Counted from the first letter of the stretch, positions 43,727-52,808 are shown. The stretch: DNA of 64,000 nucleotides from Diaphorobacter nitroreducens (GCA_003755025.1 RJVL01000004.1:124001-188000), one strand, 5' to 3'. Program-made: numbers and translations. Notes: a model not told the origin generated them from the letters alone.

Positions 43727-45489
43727 CAGAGCACCTCGCTGGCGAAGTCGGCCAGGCGCGAGCGCTCGCCGCGCGCGAGCAGGATATGCCCGCTGTGCGG
43801 CCAGCCCTTGAACCGGTCCACCGCATAGGTCAGGCCGGAGGAGCCTTCCGTGAGGTAGGGCGTGTCGATCTGTGCCAGGTTGCCCATGCAGATGATTTTG
43901 GTGCCGGGGCCCGCGCGGGTGACCAGCGTCTTCATCTGCTTGGGCGTCAGATTCTGCGCCTCGTCGATGATGACGTACTTGTTCAGAAAGGTACGCCCGC
44001 GCATGAAGTTCATGCTCTTGATCTTGATGCGGCTGCGGATCAGCTCGTTGGTGGCCGCGCGACCCCACTCGCCAGCATTGCCCCCGTCGCCCTTGGCAAG
44101 AAATTCCAGGTTGTCGTCCAGCGCGCCCATCCAGGGGCCCATCTTTTCTTCCTCCGTACCGGGCAGGAAGCCGATGTCCTCGCCCACGCTCACCGTGGCG
44201 CGGGTCATGATGATCTCGGTATAGCGGCGCTCGTCCAGCACCTGGGTCAGGCCCGCGGCCAGCGCCATCAGCGTTTTGCCGGTGCCGGCCGTGCCGGTCA
44301 GCGTCACGAAGTCCACGTCGGGGTCCATGAGCAGGTTCATGGCGAAGTTCTGCTCGCGGTTGCGGGTGTTCACACCCCAGACCGTATTCTTGGACGAGCC
44401 GTAGTCCTTGAGCGTCTCCAGCACCGCCGTCTTGTCCCGGATCTCGGTCACGCGCGCATACAGGCTGGGTTCGCCCGGCGCCTCGAAATACACAAACTGG
44501 TTGATCATCAGCTGCGCCACCACGGGGCCGCTGATGCGGTAGTACATGTGCACGCCGCTCTGCCAGCTTTCGACGTTCTTGCCGGCCTTGGTCCAGAAGT
44601 CCGTTGGCAGCGCAAGGCTGCCTGAATAGAGCAGGTCGCCGTCTTCCAGCGTCTTGTCGTTCTGGTAATCCTCCGCGACCAGGCCCAGGGCGCGCGCCTT
44701 CACGCGCATGTTGATGTCCTTGGACACCAGCACCACCTCGCGCGGCGCATGCAGCTTGCGCAGCGCTTCCACCACGCCCAGGATCTGGTTGTCGGCCTTG
44801 CCCTGTGGCAGGCTGGAGGGCAACTGGTAGTTCAGCGGGGCAGTCTGGAAATACAGGCAACCGCCGGCGGCGCGCTGGCCCGTGGAATCCAGGCGCAAGC
44901 CCAAGGCCATGTCGGCGCTGCCATGGGCTGCCGCCAGCGCATCCAGCGTACGGCTGGCCTGGCGGCCGTTGCGGGCCACTTCGGTCATGCCCTTCTTGTG
45001 GCCGTCGAGTTCCTCCAGCACGATCATTGGCAGGAAGATGTCGTGTTCTTCGAAGCGGAACAGGCTCGTGGGATCGTGCAGCAGCACGTTGGTGTCGAGC
45101 ACGAACATCTTCTTCGGCCCGGCAGCACGCTTCTTGCGCAGTGCAGCGTCCGGTGCGGCGCGCGGCGCGGCAGCCGGGGGCACTGCGGTGACGGGGGGCC
45201 TCATGCGCACTGCGCCCTCATCCGCAGGGCGTGCGCGCGAATGGGCGGGTGCAGCAGATACCCCCGCTTTGGTTGAGCGGCCTGCACTGGATGGGATGGC
45301 GGTATCAGGTGCGGCGGCTTTCTTGGCGGCGCTGGTCTTGGTGGCCGCGCGCTTGCGAGTGGGGGCGGCCGCTGTAGCGGGCGGGGCCGCGGAAGCCTCC
45401 GCGGCCTCGTCATCCTCGAAAACCGTCATGCGATAGGCGTCTGGTTTGAGCAGGGCGGCGCGCTGGGTCGGGGCGGGGGGCAGGGGCAT
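43726..45489 (-). CDS. PIN domain-PhoH ATPase fusion (PhoH2 type)
   Basis: A 587-residue protein with an Ala/Lys-rich low-complexity N-terminus (about 1-120). A PIN nuclease domain (about 125-270; MFVLDTNVLLHDPTSL and the acidic LEELDGHKKG) is followed by a PhoH/RhaP ATPase domain (about 345-570). The ATPase domain has Walker A LTGTAGTGKTLMALAAGL, Walker B VIIDEAQNLTPKQMKTLVTR and GPGTKIICMGNLAQID. PIN-PhoH proteins have RNA helicase and RNase activities in characterised homologues. Start at 45489 gives the full frame; a Met at codon 21 is an alternative. Downstream is the coupled coiled-coil membrane protein. Confidence 0.9.
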   Translation of the reverse strand: MPLPPAPTQRAALLKPDAYRMTVFEDDEAAEASAAPPATAAAPTRKRAATKTSAAKKAAAPDTAIPSSAGRSTKAGVSAAPAHSRARPADEGAVRMRPPVTAVPPAAAPRAAPDAALRKKRAAGPKKMFVLDTNVLLHDPTSLFRFEEHDIFLPMIVLEELDGHKKGMTEVARNGRQASRTLDALAAAHGSADMALGLRLDSTGQRAAGGCLYFQTAPLNYQLPSSLPQGKADNQILGVVEALRKLHAPREVVLVSKDINMRVKARALGLVAEDYQNDKTLEDGDLLYSGSLALPTDFWTKAGKNVESWQSGVHMYYRISGPVVAQLMINQFVYFEAPGEPSLYARVTEIRDKTAVLETLKDYGSSKNTVWGVNTRNREQNFAMNLLMDPDVDFVTLTGTAGTGKTLMALAAGLTQVLDERRYTEIIMTRATVSVGEDIGFLPGTEEEKMGPWMGALDDNLEFLAKGDGGNAGEWGRAATNELIRSRIKIKSMNFMRGRTFLNKYVIIDEAQNLTPKQMKTLVTRAGPGTKIICMGNLAQIDTPYLTEGSSGLTYAVDRFKGWPHSGHILLARGERSRLADFASEVL

Positions 45490-45517
45490 TGCAGGGAGCC
45501 TTGAGGAAAGTAACGTT

Positions 45518-45556
45518 CAAAAAGCACAAAGCCGCCTAGGAGACCGAGGCGGCTTT
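45518..45556 (-). terminator. Terminator after the bcp peroxiredoxin gene
   Basis: Minus strand AAAGCCGCCT, nine-base loop, AGGCGGCTTT then GTGCTTTTTG. It lies about 90 bases beyond the peroxiredoxin stop and just before the PhoH gene, separating their transcripts. Confidence 0.85.
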
Positions 45557-45644
45557 GGATTGCGGGGAGCGTGTTGCGTTTCTCAGCAGCATTGACCCAT
45601 TATGCATGCTCCCCGTGACGGCCCACGGTAGAGCCGTTGGGTGT

Positions 45645-46133
45645 TCAAGCGGCTTTCTTGACAGGGGCTTTGATCGCCTTCACGGCCTTCAATACCTCGT
45701 CCACATGGCCGGGTACCTTCAGGCCGCGCCATTCCTGCACCAGAATGCCTTCGGGATTGACGAGGAAGGTGCTGCGCTCGATGCCCTTGACCTTCTTGCC
45801 GTACATGATCTTGTTCTTCACTACGCCGAACATGTGGCACATCTTCTCTTCGGTGTCGGCGATCAGCTCGAAGGGCAGCTCCAGCTTTTCCTTGAAGTCG
45901 TCATGCGACTTCATGTTGTCGCGCGACACGCCGAAGACCACAGCACCGGCCTTCTCGAAATCCTTGAACTTGTCGCGGAACTGCATGGCCTCGGTGGTGC
46001 AGCCCGGGGTGTTGTCCTTCGGGTAGAAATACAGAATCAGAATCTGGCCCTGGTGCGAGACGTTGGAAACCTTGATTCCGCCAGTCGCGTTGGCTTCAAA
46101 TTCAGGAAGGGGTTTGTTGACAACGATCGCCAT
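45645..46133 (-). CDS. bcp: Thioredoxin-dependent peroxiredoxin (Bcp/PrxQ)
   Basis: Reduces H2O2 and organic peroxides using thioredoxin. The 162 residues begin MAIVVNKPLPEFEANATGGI. The peroxidatic Cys is in FYPKDNTPGCTTEAMQFRD, with the conserved Arg near RSTFLVNPEG. There is no resolving Cys five residues after the first (TPGCTTEAM rather than TPGCTTEAC), so it is a one-Cys-like or alternative-resolution Bcp. The ATG at 46133 was chosen; a six-codon extension upstream is not needed. Confidence 0.93.
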   Translation of the reverse strand: MAIVVNKPLPEFEANATGGIKVSNVSHQGQILILYFYPKDNTPGCTTEAMQFRDKFKDFEKAGAVVFGVSRDNMKSHDDFKEKLELPFELIADTEEKMCHMFGVVKNKIMYGKKVKGIERSTFLVNPEGILVQEWRGLKVPGHVDEVLKAVKAIKAPVKKAA

Positions 46134-46298
46134 GGCACTTCTATCTCTCACGAATTAGTCGAAGAAAAGCCGGGGGAGTGGGGGTGTACTCTTTTTTGGG
46201 TGGTGCCCCCGACCGCAACAGGCTATTTTACCCCGAAACCCCCTCCAGGAGAACCGGCCGCACTGGCACCCGGATACGGCGACAGGGGAAATCTGCTG

Positions 46299-46673
46299 TT
46301 ACTCGGTTTCCAACAGCAGGGCCGCGACCACGTTGCGCCCTTCGCCCGCCAGGACGTTGTAGGTCCGGCAGGCGGCCTGGGTGTCCATGGTTTCCAGGCC
46401 GATGCGCCGCGCCATCAGTGGCTGCAACCAGGCGGGCGGTGGAAAGCGGTTGCGCAGGCCGCTGCCGAAGATCACCACCTCGGCGTCCAGTTCGGCGAGT
46501 TGCGCGAAGTGCGCGGCAGTCAGGTCCTCGAAGCGGCGGCAGTTCCAGGCGATGCGCTGGCCGCGCGCACCGATGATGACGCTCTCGGTCACCCGATCGG
46601 CGTCCACGCCGATCCAGTCCGGCCCGTAGGCGGTGATGGACTGGGTATCGGGGCGTTCGGGCTGGAATTTCAT
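46299..46673 (-). CDS. Mth938-like domain (DUF498) protein
   Basis: A 124-residue protein with the Mth938/NDUFAF3-like fold. It starts MKFQPERPDTQSITAYGPDW, followed by VDADRVTESVIIGARGQRIA, EVVIFGSGLRNRFPPPAW and ETMDTQAACRTYNVLAGEGR. Homologues include a mitochondrial complex I assembly factor; in bacteria the function is unknown. The ATG at 46673 is preferred over a start 24 codons upstream because it begins the conserved domain. It is divergent from alaA. Confidence 0.87.
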   Translation of the reverse strand: MKFQPERPDTQSITAYGPDWIGVDADRVTESVIIGARGQRIAWNCRRFEDLTAAHFAQLAELDAEVVIFGSGLRNRFPPPAWLQPLMARRIGLETMDTQAACRTYNVLAGEGRNVVAALLLETE

Positions 46674-46825
46674 GGGCGTTGCGGAGGCTGCCCGCACCCT
46701 GCGCGGTTGTGGGGCGGCCGGGGCCTTGGGTGGAACTGTGGTCAAATTATAGGTTTCACCGAGGCGCCCTGCGCCCGGCGGGGCCGCAGCCCCACTTGTG
46801 CCCCTCTCCTCACGCCTGCCCGCAC

Positions 46826-48058
46826 ATGAAGCCCATCCGCAAATCCGCCAAGCTCAACAATGTTCTCTACGATGTCCGGGGCCCCATCGTGGACGCGGCC
46901 AAGCAGATGGAGGACGAGGGCCAGAAGATCATCAAGCTGAACATCGGCAACCTGGCGCCGTTCGGCTTTGACGCGCCCGAGGAGATCCAGCAGGACATGA
47001 TCCGCAACCTGCCCAACTCGGCGGGCTACTCGGACAGCAAGGGCATCTTTGCGGCACGCAAGGCCGTGATGCACTACAGCCAGCAGCAGGGCGTGGCCGG
47101 CGTGACGCTGGACGATATTTACCTGGGCAACGGCGCGAGCGACCTGATCACCATGGCCACCAACGCGCTGCTCGACGACGGCGACGAGCTGCTGGTGCCC
47201 GCACCCGACTACCCGCTGTGGACGGCGGCGGCCAGCCTGTCGGGCGGTCGGCCTGTGCACTACCTGTGCGATGAAGACAACGGCTGGATGCCCAGCCTGA
47301 CGGACATCCGCGCCAAGATCACCCCGCGCACGCGCGGCATCGTGGTCATCAACCCCAACAACCCCACGGGCGCGCTGTACTCGGATGAGCTGCTCAAGGG
47401 CATCGTGCAGATCGCGCGCGAGCACAACCTGGTGCTGTTCGCCGACGAGGTGTACGACAAGGTGCTGTACGACGGCGTCAAGCACACGGCCATGGCCAGC
47501 CTGTCGACCGACGTGGTCACGCTCACGTTCAACTCGCTCTCCAAGGCCTACCGCTCCTGCGGCTACCGCGCCGGGTGGATGGTGATCTCGGGCGACAAGA
47601 CGGCCGCGCGCGACTACATCGAGGGCATCAACATGCTGGCCAACATCAAGCTCGGCTCCAACGTGCCGGGCCAGTGGGCCATCCAGACCGCGCTGGGCGG
47701 CTACCAGAGCATCAACGACCTGGTCAAACCCGGCGGGCGCCTGTGCCGCCAGCGCGACCTGGCCTACGAGCTGATCACCGCCATCCCCGGCGTCACCTGC
47801 GTCAAGCCGCAGGCGGCGCTGTACATGTTCCCCCGCCTGGACCCCGAGATGTACCCCATCGCGGACGACCGCCAGTTCTTTATGGAAGTGCTGCGCGCCA
47901 CGCGGGTCATGCTGGTGCAGGGATCGGGCTTCAATTACCCCGACAACCAGCACTTTCGCATCGTGTTCCTGCCGCACGAAGACGACCTGCGCGAGGCCAT
48001 CGGCCGGCTGGCGGGCTTCCTGGCCGCCTACCGGCAGCGCCACGCCAAGGCGGCGTGA
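46826..48058 (+). CDS. alaA: Alanine transaminase AlaA (class I/II aminotransferase)
   Basis: PLP enzyme forming alanine from pyruvate and glutamate. The 410 residues start MKPIRKSAKLNNVLYDVRGP and share long segments with E. coli AlaA: LNIGNLAPFGFDAPEEI, LVPAPDYPLWTAA, VVINPNNPTGALYSDELL, the PLP-lysine region TFNSLSKAYRSCGYRAGW, and IQTALGGYQSIN. The longer frame upstream overlaps the promoter region and is not needed. It may be transcribed ahead of hom-thrC, with repeat copy 7 between. Confidence 0.93.
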   Translation: MKPIRKSAKLNNVLYDVRGPIVDAAKQMEDEGQKIIKLNIGNLAPFGFDAPEEIQQDMIRNLPNSAGYSDSKGIFAARKAVMHYSQQQGVAGVTLDDIYLGNGASDLITMATNALLDDGDELLVPAPDYPLWTAAASLSGGRPVHYLCDEDNGWMPSLTDIRAKITPRTRGIVVINPNNPTGALYSDELLKGIVQIAREHNLVLFADEVYDKVLYDGVKHTAMASLSTDVVTLTFNSLSKAYRSCGYRAGWMVISGDKTAARDYIEGINMLANIKLGSNVPGQWAIQTALGGYQSINDLVKPGGRLCRQRDLAYELITAIPGVTCVKPQAALYMFPRLDPEMYPIADDRQFFMEVLRATRVMLVQGSGFNYPDNQHFRIVFLPHEDDLREAIGRLAGFLAAYRQRHAKAA

Positions 48059-48062
48059 ACTT

Positions 48063-48113
48063 CATTTTTGATAGCTGCCAGCGCCCGTCAACAGGGCGCT
48101 GGAGCCTTTTTTG
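48063..48113 (-). repeat. Dispersed intergenic hairpin repeat, copy 7
   Basis: GCTGCCAGCGCCC (48074-48086) pairs with GGGCGCTGGAGCC (48094-48106) with two mismatches, then TTTTTTG. The stem bases differ from the other copies on both sides (GCGCCC/GGGCGC), preserving pairing. On the plus strand it looks like a rho-independent terminator for alaA. Confidence 0.87.
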
Positions 48114-48128
48114 ACGGATAACCCTGAT

Positions 48129-49490
48129 ATGAAACCGATCCAAGTGGGCCTGCTGGGCATTGGCACCGTGGGCAGCGGCGTGTTCAACGTCCTGTCGCGC
48201 AACCAGGAAGAAATCCGCCGCCGCGCCGGCCGCGGCATCGAGATTGCTTGTGTGGCCGACCTGGACACCGCCCGCGCACGCTCCATCGTGGGCGAGAACG
48301 CCCGCGTGGTGGGCGACGCGCGCGAAGTGATCGCCAACCCTGAGATCGACATCGTGGTCGAGCTGATCGGCGGCTACGGCATCGCCAAGCAGCTGGTGCT
48401 GGAGGCGATCGCCGCCGGCAAGCATGTCGTGACGGCCAACAAGGCCCTGCTGGCCGTGCATGGCACAGAGATCTTCAAGGCCGCGGCCGAGAAGGGTGTG
48501 GTGGTCGCCTACGAGGCGGCGGTGGCCGGCGGCATCCCGATCATCAAGGCGCTGCGCGAAGGCCTGGCGGCCAACCAGATCCAGTGGGTGGCCGGCATCA
48601 TCAACGGCACCACCAACTTCATCCTGTCCGAGATGCGCGACAAGGGCCTGGACTTCGACGTGGTGCTCAAAGAAGCGCAAGCGTTGGGCTACGCCGAGGC
48701 CGACCCCACCTTCGACATCGAGGGCGTGGACGCCGCGCACAAGGCCACCATCATGAGCGCCATCGCCTTCGGCATTCCGGTGCAGTTCGACAAGGCCTAC
48801 GTGGAGGGCATCACCAAGTTGTCCGCCGTCGACATCCGCTATGCCGAGCAACTGGGCTACCGCATCAAGCTGCTGGGGATCGCCAAGCGCCGCCAGGGCG
48901 ACGCGACCAAGCGCACGCCCGATGGCGTGGAGCTGCGCGTGCACCCCGCGCTGGTGCCGGCCAAGCGCCTGATCGCCAATGTCGAAGGCGCGATGAACGC
49001 CGTGGTGGTGCACGGGGACGCCGTGGGCACCACGCTGTACTACGGCAAGGGTGCGGGCAGCGAGCCCACCGCCAGCGCCGTGATCGCCGACCTGGTGGAC
49101 ATCACCCGCCTGATCGAGGCCGACCCCGCGCACCGCGTGCCGCCGCTGGCCTTCCAGAGCCACACGCTGCGCGAGGCGGGGCAGGAGCTGCCCGTGCTGC
49201 CCATGGCCGACGTGGTCACCAGCTACTACCTGCGCATCCGCGTGGCCGACGAGGCCGGCGTGCTGGCCAAGATCACCGGCATCCTGGCCGGCGCGGGCAT
49301 CAGCATCGACGCCGTGCTGCAGCGCGAGGCCGACGAGGTGGGCGGCGAAGGCAGCACGCAGACCGACCTGATCATCCTCACGCATGACACGCGCGAGGGC
49401 GACATGGACGCCGCGCTCGCCCAAATCCAGGGCCTGCCCACGGTGCTGGCCAGCATCACGCGCATCCGCAAGGAAGAGCTCAACAACTAA
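48129..49490 (+). CDS. hom: Homoserine dehydrogenase
   Basis: NAD(P)H reduction of aspartate semialdehyde to homoserine, committing carbon to Thr, Ile and Met. The 453 residues begin MKPIQVGLLGIGTVGSGVFN (GIGTVGSG cofactor loop). NKALLAVHG and the substrate site AGIINGTTNFILSEM are followed by YAEADPTFDIEGVDAAHKAT. A C-terminal ACT domain (about 370-450, RIRVADEAGVLAKITGILAG) is the expected site of threonine feedback. The ATG at 48129 follows repeat copy 7. thrC is 15 bases downstream. Confidence 0.97.
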   Translation: MKPIQVGLLGIGTVGSGVFNVLSRNQEEIRRRAGRGIEIACVADLDTARARSIVGENARVVGDAREVIANPEIDIVVELIGGYGIAKQLVLEAIAAGKHVVTANKALLAVHGTEIFKAAAEKGVVVAYEAAVAGGIPIIKALREGLAANQIQWVAGIINGTTNFILSEMRDKGLDFDVVLKEAQALGYAEADPTFDIEGVDAAHKATIMSAIAFGIPVQFDKAYVEGITKLSAVDIRYAEQLGYRIKLLGIAKRRQGDATKRTPDGVELRVHPALVPAKRLIANVEGAMNAVVVHGDAVGTTLYYGKGAGSEPTASAVIADLVDITRLIEADPAHRVPPLAFQSHTLREAGQELPVLPMADVVTSYYLRIRVADEAGVLAKITGILAGAGISIDAVLQREADEVGGEGSTQTDLIILTHDTREGDMDAALAQIQGLPTVLASITRIRKEELNN

Positions 49491-49505
49491 GAGGGGCTGC
49501 ACGCC

Positions 49506-50936
49506 ATGCTGTACCTGTCCACCCGCGGCCACCCGGACCGCAAGCATTTCTGCGACATCCTGCTCGAAGGGCTGGCGCCCGACGGCGGCCTGTACCTGCC
49601 CGAGCGCTACCCGCAGATCAGCGACGCCGAGCTGACCGCGCTGCGCACCGCCTATCACACGCAAGGCTATGCCGAGCTGGCCTTCCGCATCCTGTCGCTG
49701 TACATCGACGACATCCCGCCCGCGGACCTGAAGCGCCTGTGCGAGAAGACGTACACCGCCGAAGTGTTCGGCACGGGCGAGATCGTGCCGCTGCGCCACC
49801 TGGAAGACGGCCTGTGGATCGAGGCCCTGTCCAGCGGCCCCACGCTGGCCTTCAAGGACATGGCCATGCAACTGCTGGGCAACCTGTTCGAGTACGAACT
49901 GGCCCGCCGTGGCGAGCAGCTCAACATCCTGGGCGCCACCAGCGGCGACACCGGCAGCGCGGCCGAGTACGCCATGCGCGGCAAGCAGGGCGTGCGCGTG
50001 TTCATGACCAGCCCGCACGGTCGCATGAGCCCGTTCCAGCAGGCGCAGATGTTCAGCCTGCAGGACGCGAACATCCACAACCTGGCCATCGAAGGCGTAT
50101 TCGACGACTGCCAGGACATCGTCAAGGCGGTGAGCAACGACCACGCTTTCAAGGCCCAATACAAGATCGGCACCGTCAACTCGATCAACTGGGCGCGCCT
50201 GCTGGCGCAGGTGGTGTACTACTTCGCGGGCTACATCCAGGCGACGGAGACGAACGGCCAGAAGGTCAGCTTCACCGTGCCCAGCGGCAACTTCGGCAAC
50301 ATCTGCGCCGGCCATGTGGCGCGCCAGATGGGCCTGCCTATCGATCGCCTGATCGTTGCCACCAACGAGAACGATGTGCTCGACGAGTTCTTCCGCACCG
50401 GCGCCTACCGCGTGCGCGGCGCGGCCGACACGCACGAGACCAGCAGCCCCAGCATGGACATCAGCAAGGCCAGCAACTTCGAGCGTTTCGTGTTCGACCT
50501 GCTGGGGCGCAATGCGGAGCGCACGCGCGAGCTGTTCGCCGAGGGCGTGGCCAAACAGGGCTTCTTCGACCTGGGGAGCGACCCCGTGTTCCGAGACGCA
50601 CGCGCCAAGTACGGCTTCGAGAGCGGCAAGAGCACGCACGCCGACCGCCTGGCCACCATCCGCGACACGTACGAGCGCTTCGGCCAGATCATCGATACCC
50701 ACACCGCCGACGGCGTGAAGGTGGCGCGCGAGCACCGTGGCGATCCCGCTGTGCCCATGATCGTGCTGGAGACGGCCCTGCCCATCAAGTTCGCCGAGAC
50801 CATCCAGGAAGCCCTGGGCCGCGCACCCGAGCGCCCGGCCAGGTTCGAGGGCATCGAGCAATTGCCCAAGCGCCTGCAGGTGCTGGCGGCCGATGCCGAG
50901 CAGGTCAAGGCCTATATCGCAGCCCATTGCGATTAG
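49506..50936 (+). CDS. thrC: Threonine synthase
   Basis: PLP enzyme converting O-phosphohomoserine to threonine. The 476 residues begin MLYLSTRGHPDRKHFCDILL, the class seen in proteobacteria and yeast. The PLP lysine is in SSGPTLAFKDMAMQLLG, with LGATSGDTGSAAEYAM and FTVPSGNFGNICAGHVARQM. Normal length. Operon with hom. It catalyses the last step of threonine synthesis, fed in part by asd, which carries the proposed Thr/Ile leader elsewhere in the window. Confidence 0.97.
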   Translation: MLYLSTRGHPDRKHFCDILLEGLAPDGGLYLPERYPQISDAELTALRTAYHTQGYAELAFRILSLYIDDIPPADLKRLCEKTYTAEVFGTGEIVPLRHLEDGLWIEALSSGPTLAFKDMAMQLLGNLFEYELARRGEQLNILGATSGDTGSAAEYAMRGKQGVRVFMTSPHGRMSPFQQAQMFSLQDANIHNLAIEGVFDDCQDIVKAVSNDHAFKAQYKIGTVNSINWARLLAQVVYYFAGYIQATETNGQKVSFTVPSGNFGNICAGHVARQMGLPIDRLIVATNENDVLDEFFRTGAYRVRGAADTHETSSPSMDISKASNFERFVFDLLGRNAERTRELFAEGVAKQGFFDLGSDPVFRDARAKYGFESGKSTHADRLATIRDTYERFGQIIDTHTADGVKVAREHRGDPAVPMIVLETALPIKFAETIQEALGRAPERPARFEGIEQLPKRLQVLAADAEQVKAYIAAHCD

Positions 50937-50938
50937 GG

Positions 50939-50990
50939 ATCAAATCGGCCTCTGGCGATTATCCATCAAGCGCTGGTAGCTATTAATAGA
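50939..50990 (+). repeat. Dispersed intergenic hairpin repeat, copy 8
   Basis: Left GGCCTCTGGCGATT, loop ATCCATC, right AAGCGCTGGTAGCT then ATTAATAG; the stem is weakened by mismatches. It follows the thrC stop and precedes mobB. Confidence 0.78.
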
Positions 50991-51015
50991 TGAGTGAAAC
51001 TGAAGGAGTGTCGGG

Positions 51016-51567
51016 ATGAAGGTGGTTGGCTTTGCCGGCTATTCAGGCAGCGGCAAGACCACGCTGGTGGAGCAGCTGATTCCCGAACTGCGCCTGCACG
51101 GCCTGCGCGTGTCGGTGGTCAAGCATGCGCACCACAAGTTCGACATCGACCATGTGGGCAAGGACACCTGGCGCCACCGCGAGGCCGGCGCCTATGAAGT
51201 GGCCGTGGCCTCCGACCGGCGCATGGCGCTGATGCGCGAATTCGAGCAGGAGCACACGCCCAGCGTGCACGAACTGCTGGCCGAGCTGGATCCGCGCGTG
51301 GACTGGGTGCTGGTGGAAGGCTTCAAGGAAAGCGACCTGCCCAAGATCGAGATCTGGCGCGCCGCATCACCCGATTACCGCGAACGGCCCGCACTCTATC
51401 CGCACGATCCCTGCATCATCGCCGTGGCCACCGACGCGCCGCTGCCGCCGGTGCCCACCGCGCTGCCGGTGCTCAACCTGGACGACCCTCACGCCGTGGT
51501 GCAATGGTTGCTGGCACAGGGCGCGCGTTTTGACTATGTGCCCGACCGGGCGGAGGCCTGCGAATGA
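51016..51567 (+). CDS. mobB: Molybdopterin-guanine dinucleotide biosynthesis protein MobB
   Basis: GTP-binding adaptor for making molybdopterin guanine dinucleotide, the cofactor form of many bacterial molybdoenzymes. The 183 residues start MKVVGFAGYSGSGKTTLVEQ (Walker A GYSGSGKTT). VVKHAHHKFDIDHVGKDTWR, RVDWVLVEGFKESDLPKIEI and a C-terminal Asp-rich segment follow. The stop overlaps the moeA start (ATGA). Confidence 0.95.
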   Translation: MKVVGFAGYSGSGKTTLVEQLIPELRLHGLRVSVVKHAHHKFDIDHVGKDTWRHREAGAYEVAVASDRRMALMREFEQEHTPSVHELLAELDPRVDWVLVEGFKESDLPKIEIWRAASPDYRERPALYPHDPCIIAVATDAPLPPVPTALPVLNLDDPHAVVQWLLAQGARFDYVPDRAEACE

Positions 51568-52808
51568 AACCCCAAGCGCGTGCACCCCTCAAGCCACTGG
51601 ACGAAGCCCTGGCCGAACTGCTGGCGCAGGCCGCCCCGCTGGCAGGCACCGACACCGTCAACACCTTCGACGCCGACGGTCGCGTGCTCGCGCAGGCCGC
51701 CACCTCGCCGCTGCAGGTGCCGCCCAACGACAACAGCTCGATGGACGGCTACGCCGTGCGCTGCGCCGACGTGCCGGCAGCGGGGGTGGAGTTGCCGGTG
51801 GCGCAGCGTATTCCCGCGGGCGCCTTCGGCGTGCCGCTGGCGGCGGGGACGGCGGCGCGCATCTTCACGGGCGCGCCGGTGCCCGAGGGGGCCGATGCCA
51901 TCGTGATGCAGGAAGACTGCGAGGCGCTCGACGGGGATCGCGTGCGCGTGAATGCCGTACCGGCCCAGGGTCAGTGGATTCGGCGCGCGGGCGAGGACAT
52001 CACCCGGGGTGCTGAGGTGCTGGCCGCTGGCACGCGCCTCACCCCCGCAGAGCTGGGCCTGGCTGCCAGTATCGGCTTGGGCACCCTGCAGGTGGCGCGC
52101 CGGCCCCGCGTGGCGCTTTTTTCCACGGGCGACGAACTCGTCATGCCGGGTGAAGTGCCGCCCGCGCAGATGAAGCCGGGCGCCATCTACAACAGCAACC
52201 GTTTCTTCCTGCGCGCCATGCTGCTGCGCCTGGGCTGCGAGGTGAGCGACTTGGGCATCGTGCCCGACCGGCGCGAGGCCACCGTGGCCGCGCTGCGCGA
52301 GGCTGCCCAGGGACATGACCTGATCCTGACCAGCGGCGGCGTGAGTGTGGGCGAGGAAGACCACATCAAGCCGGCGGTAGAGCGCTTGGGCACGCTGCAG
52401 CTCTGGCAGATCGCCATGAAGCCGGGCAAGCCCTTCGCCTACGGCCAGATTCCCCACGCGGGCGGCAGTGCACACTTCATGGGCCTGCCGGGCAACCCCG
52501 TGTCCAGCTTCGTCACCTTCGGCCTGCTGGTGCGCCCCTTCCTGTTGCGCCTGCAGGGCGTGCGTGATGTTGCTCCTAAAGCGATAGCTGCTAACGCTGG
52601 ATTCGACTGGCCCCGGGCCGATAAACGCCGTGAATTCCTGCGCGTGCGCCAGGGCGCCGATGGCACGCTGGAGCTGTTTCCCAACCAAAGCTCGGGCGTG
52701 CTTACCTCGGCCGCCTGGGCGGACGGCGTGGTGGACAACCCCGCCGGCCAGACCATTGCGCGCGGCGACACCGTGCGCTTCCTGCCATTTGCGGAGTTGC
52801 TGTCATGA
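51564..52808 (+). CDS. moeA: Molybdopterin molybdenumtransferase MoeA
   Basis: Inserts molybdate into adenylated molybdopterin. The 414 residues contain the N-terminal PPNDNSSMDGYAVR, IFTGAPVPEGADAIVMQEDC, RRAGEDITRG, the MPT-binding GDELVMPGE, ILTSGGVSVGEEDHIKPAV and PGNPVSSFVTFGLLVRP. It overlaps mobB and moaD by four bases each, an obvious operon. A 52571-52600 stretch inside the gene resembles one arm of the dispersed repeat. Normal length for MoeA. Confidence 0.96.
   Translation: MKPQARAPLKPLDEALAELLAQAAPLAGTDTVNTFDADGRVLAQAATSPLQVPPNDNSSMDGYAVRCADVPAAGVELPVAQRIPAGAFGVPLAAGTAARIFTGAPVPEGADAIVMQEDCEALDGDRVRVNAVPAQGQWIRRAGEDITRGAEVLAAGTRLTPAELGLAASIGLGTLQVARRPRVALFSTGDELVMPGEVPPAQMKPGAIYNSNRFFLRAMLLRLGCEVSDLGIVPDRREATVAALREAAQGHDLILTSGGVSVGEEDHIKPAVERLGTLQLWQIAMKPGKPFAYGQIPHAGGSAHFMGLPGNPVSSFVTFGLLVRPFLLRLQGVRDVAPKAIAANAGFDWPRADKRREFLRVRQGADGTLELFPNQSSGVLTSAAWADGVVDNPAGQTIARGDTVRFLPFAELLS
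52571..52600 (-). repeat. Half-copy of the dispersed repeat inside moeA (possible)
   Basis: CGATAGCTGCTAACGCTGG closely matches the left arm ATAGCTGCTAGCGC... of the other copies, but no pairing right arm follows. It is translated in frame (AIAANAGFDW). It may be a degenerate insertion in a variable linker or a chance resemblance. Confidence 0.4.

Noticed and set aside
47931..50927. 998-codon ORF antisense to hom and thrC
   Set aside because: It mirrors two clear genes, is rich in His, Gln and Arg, and has no recognisable domain.
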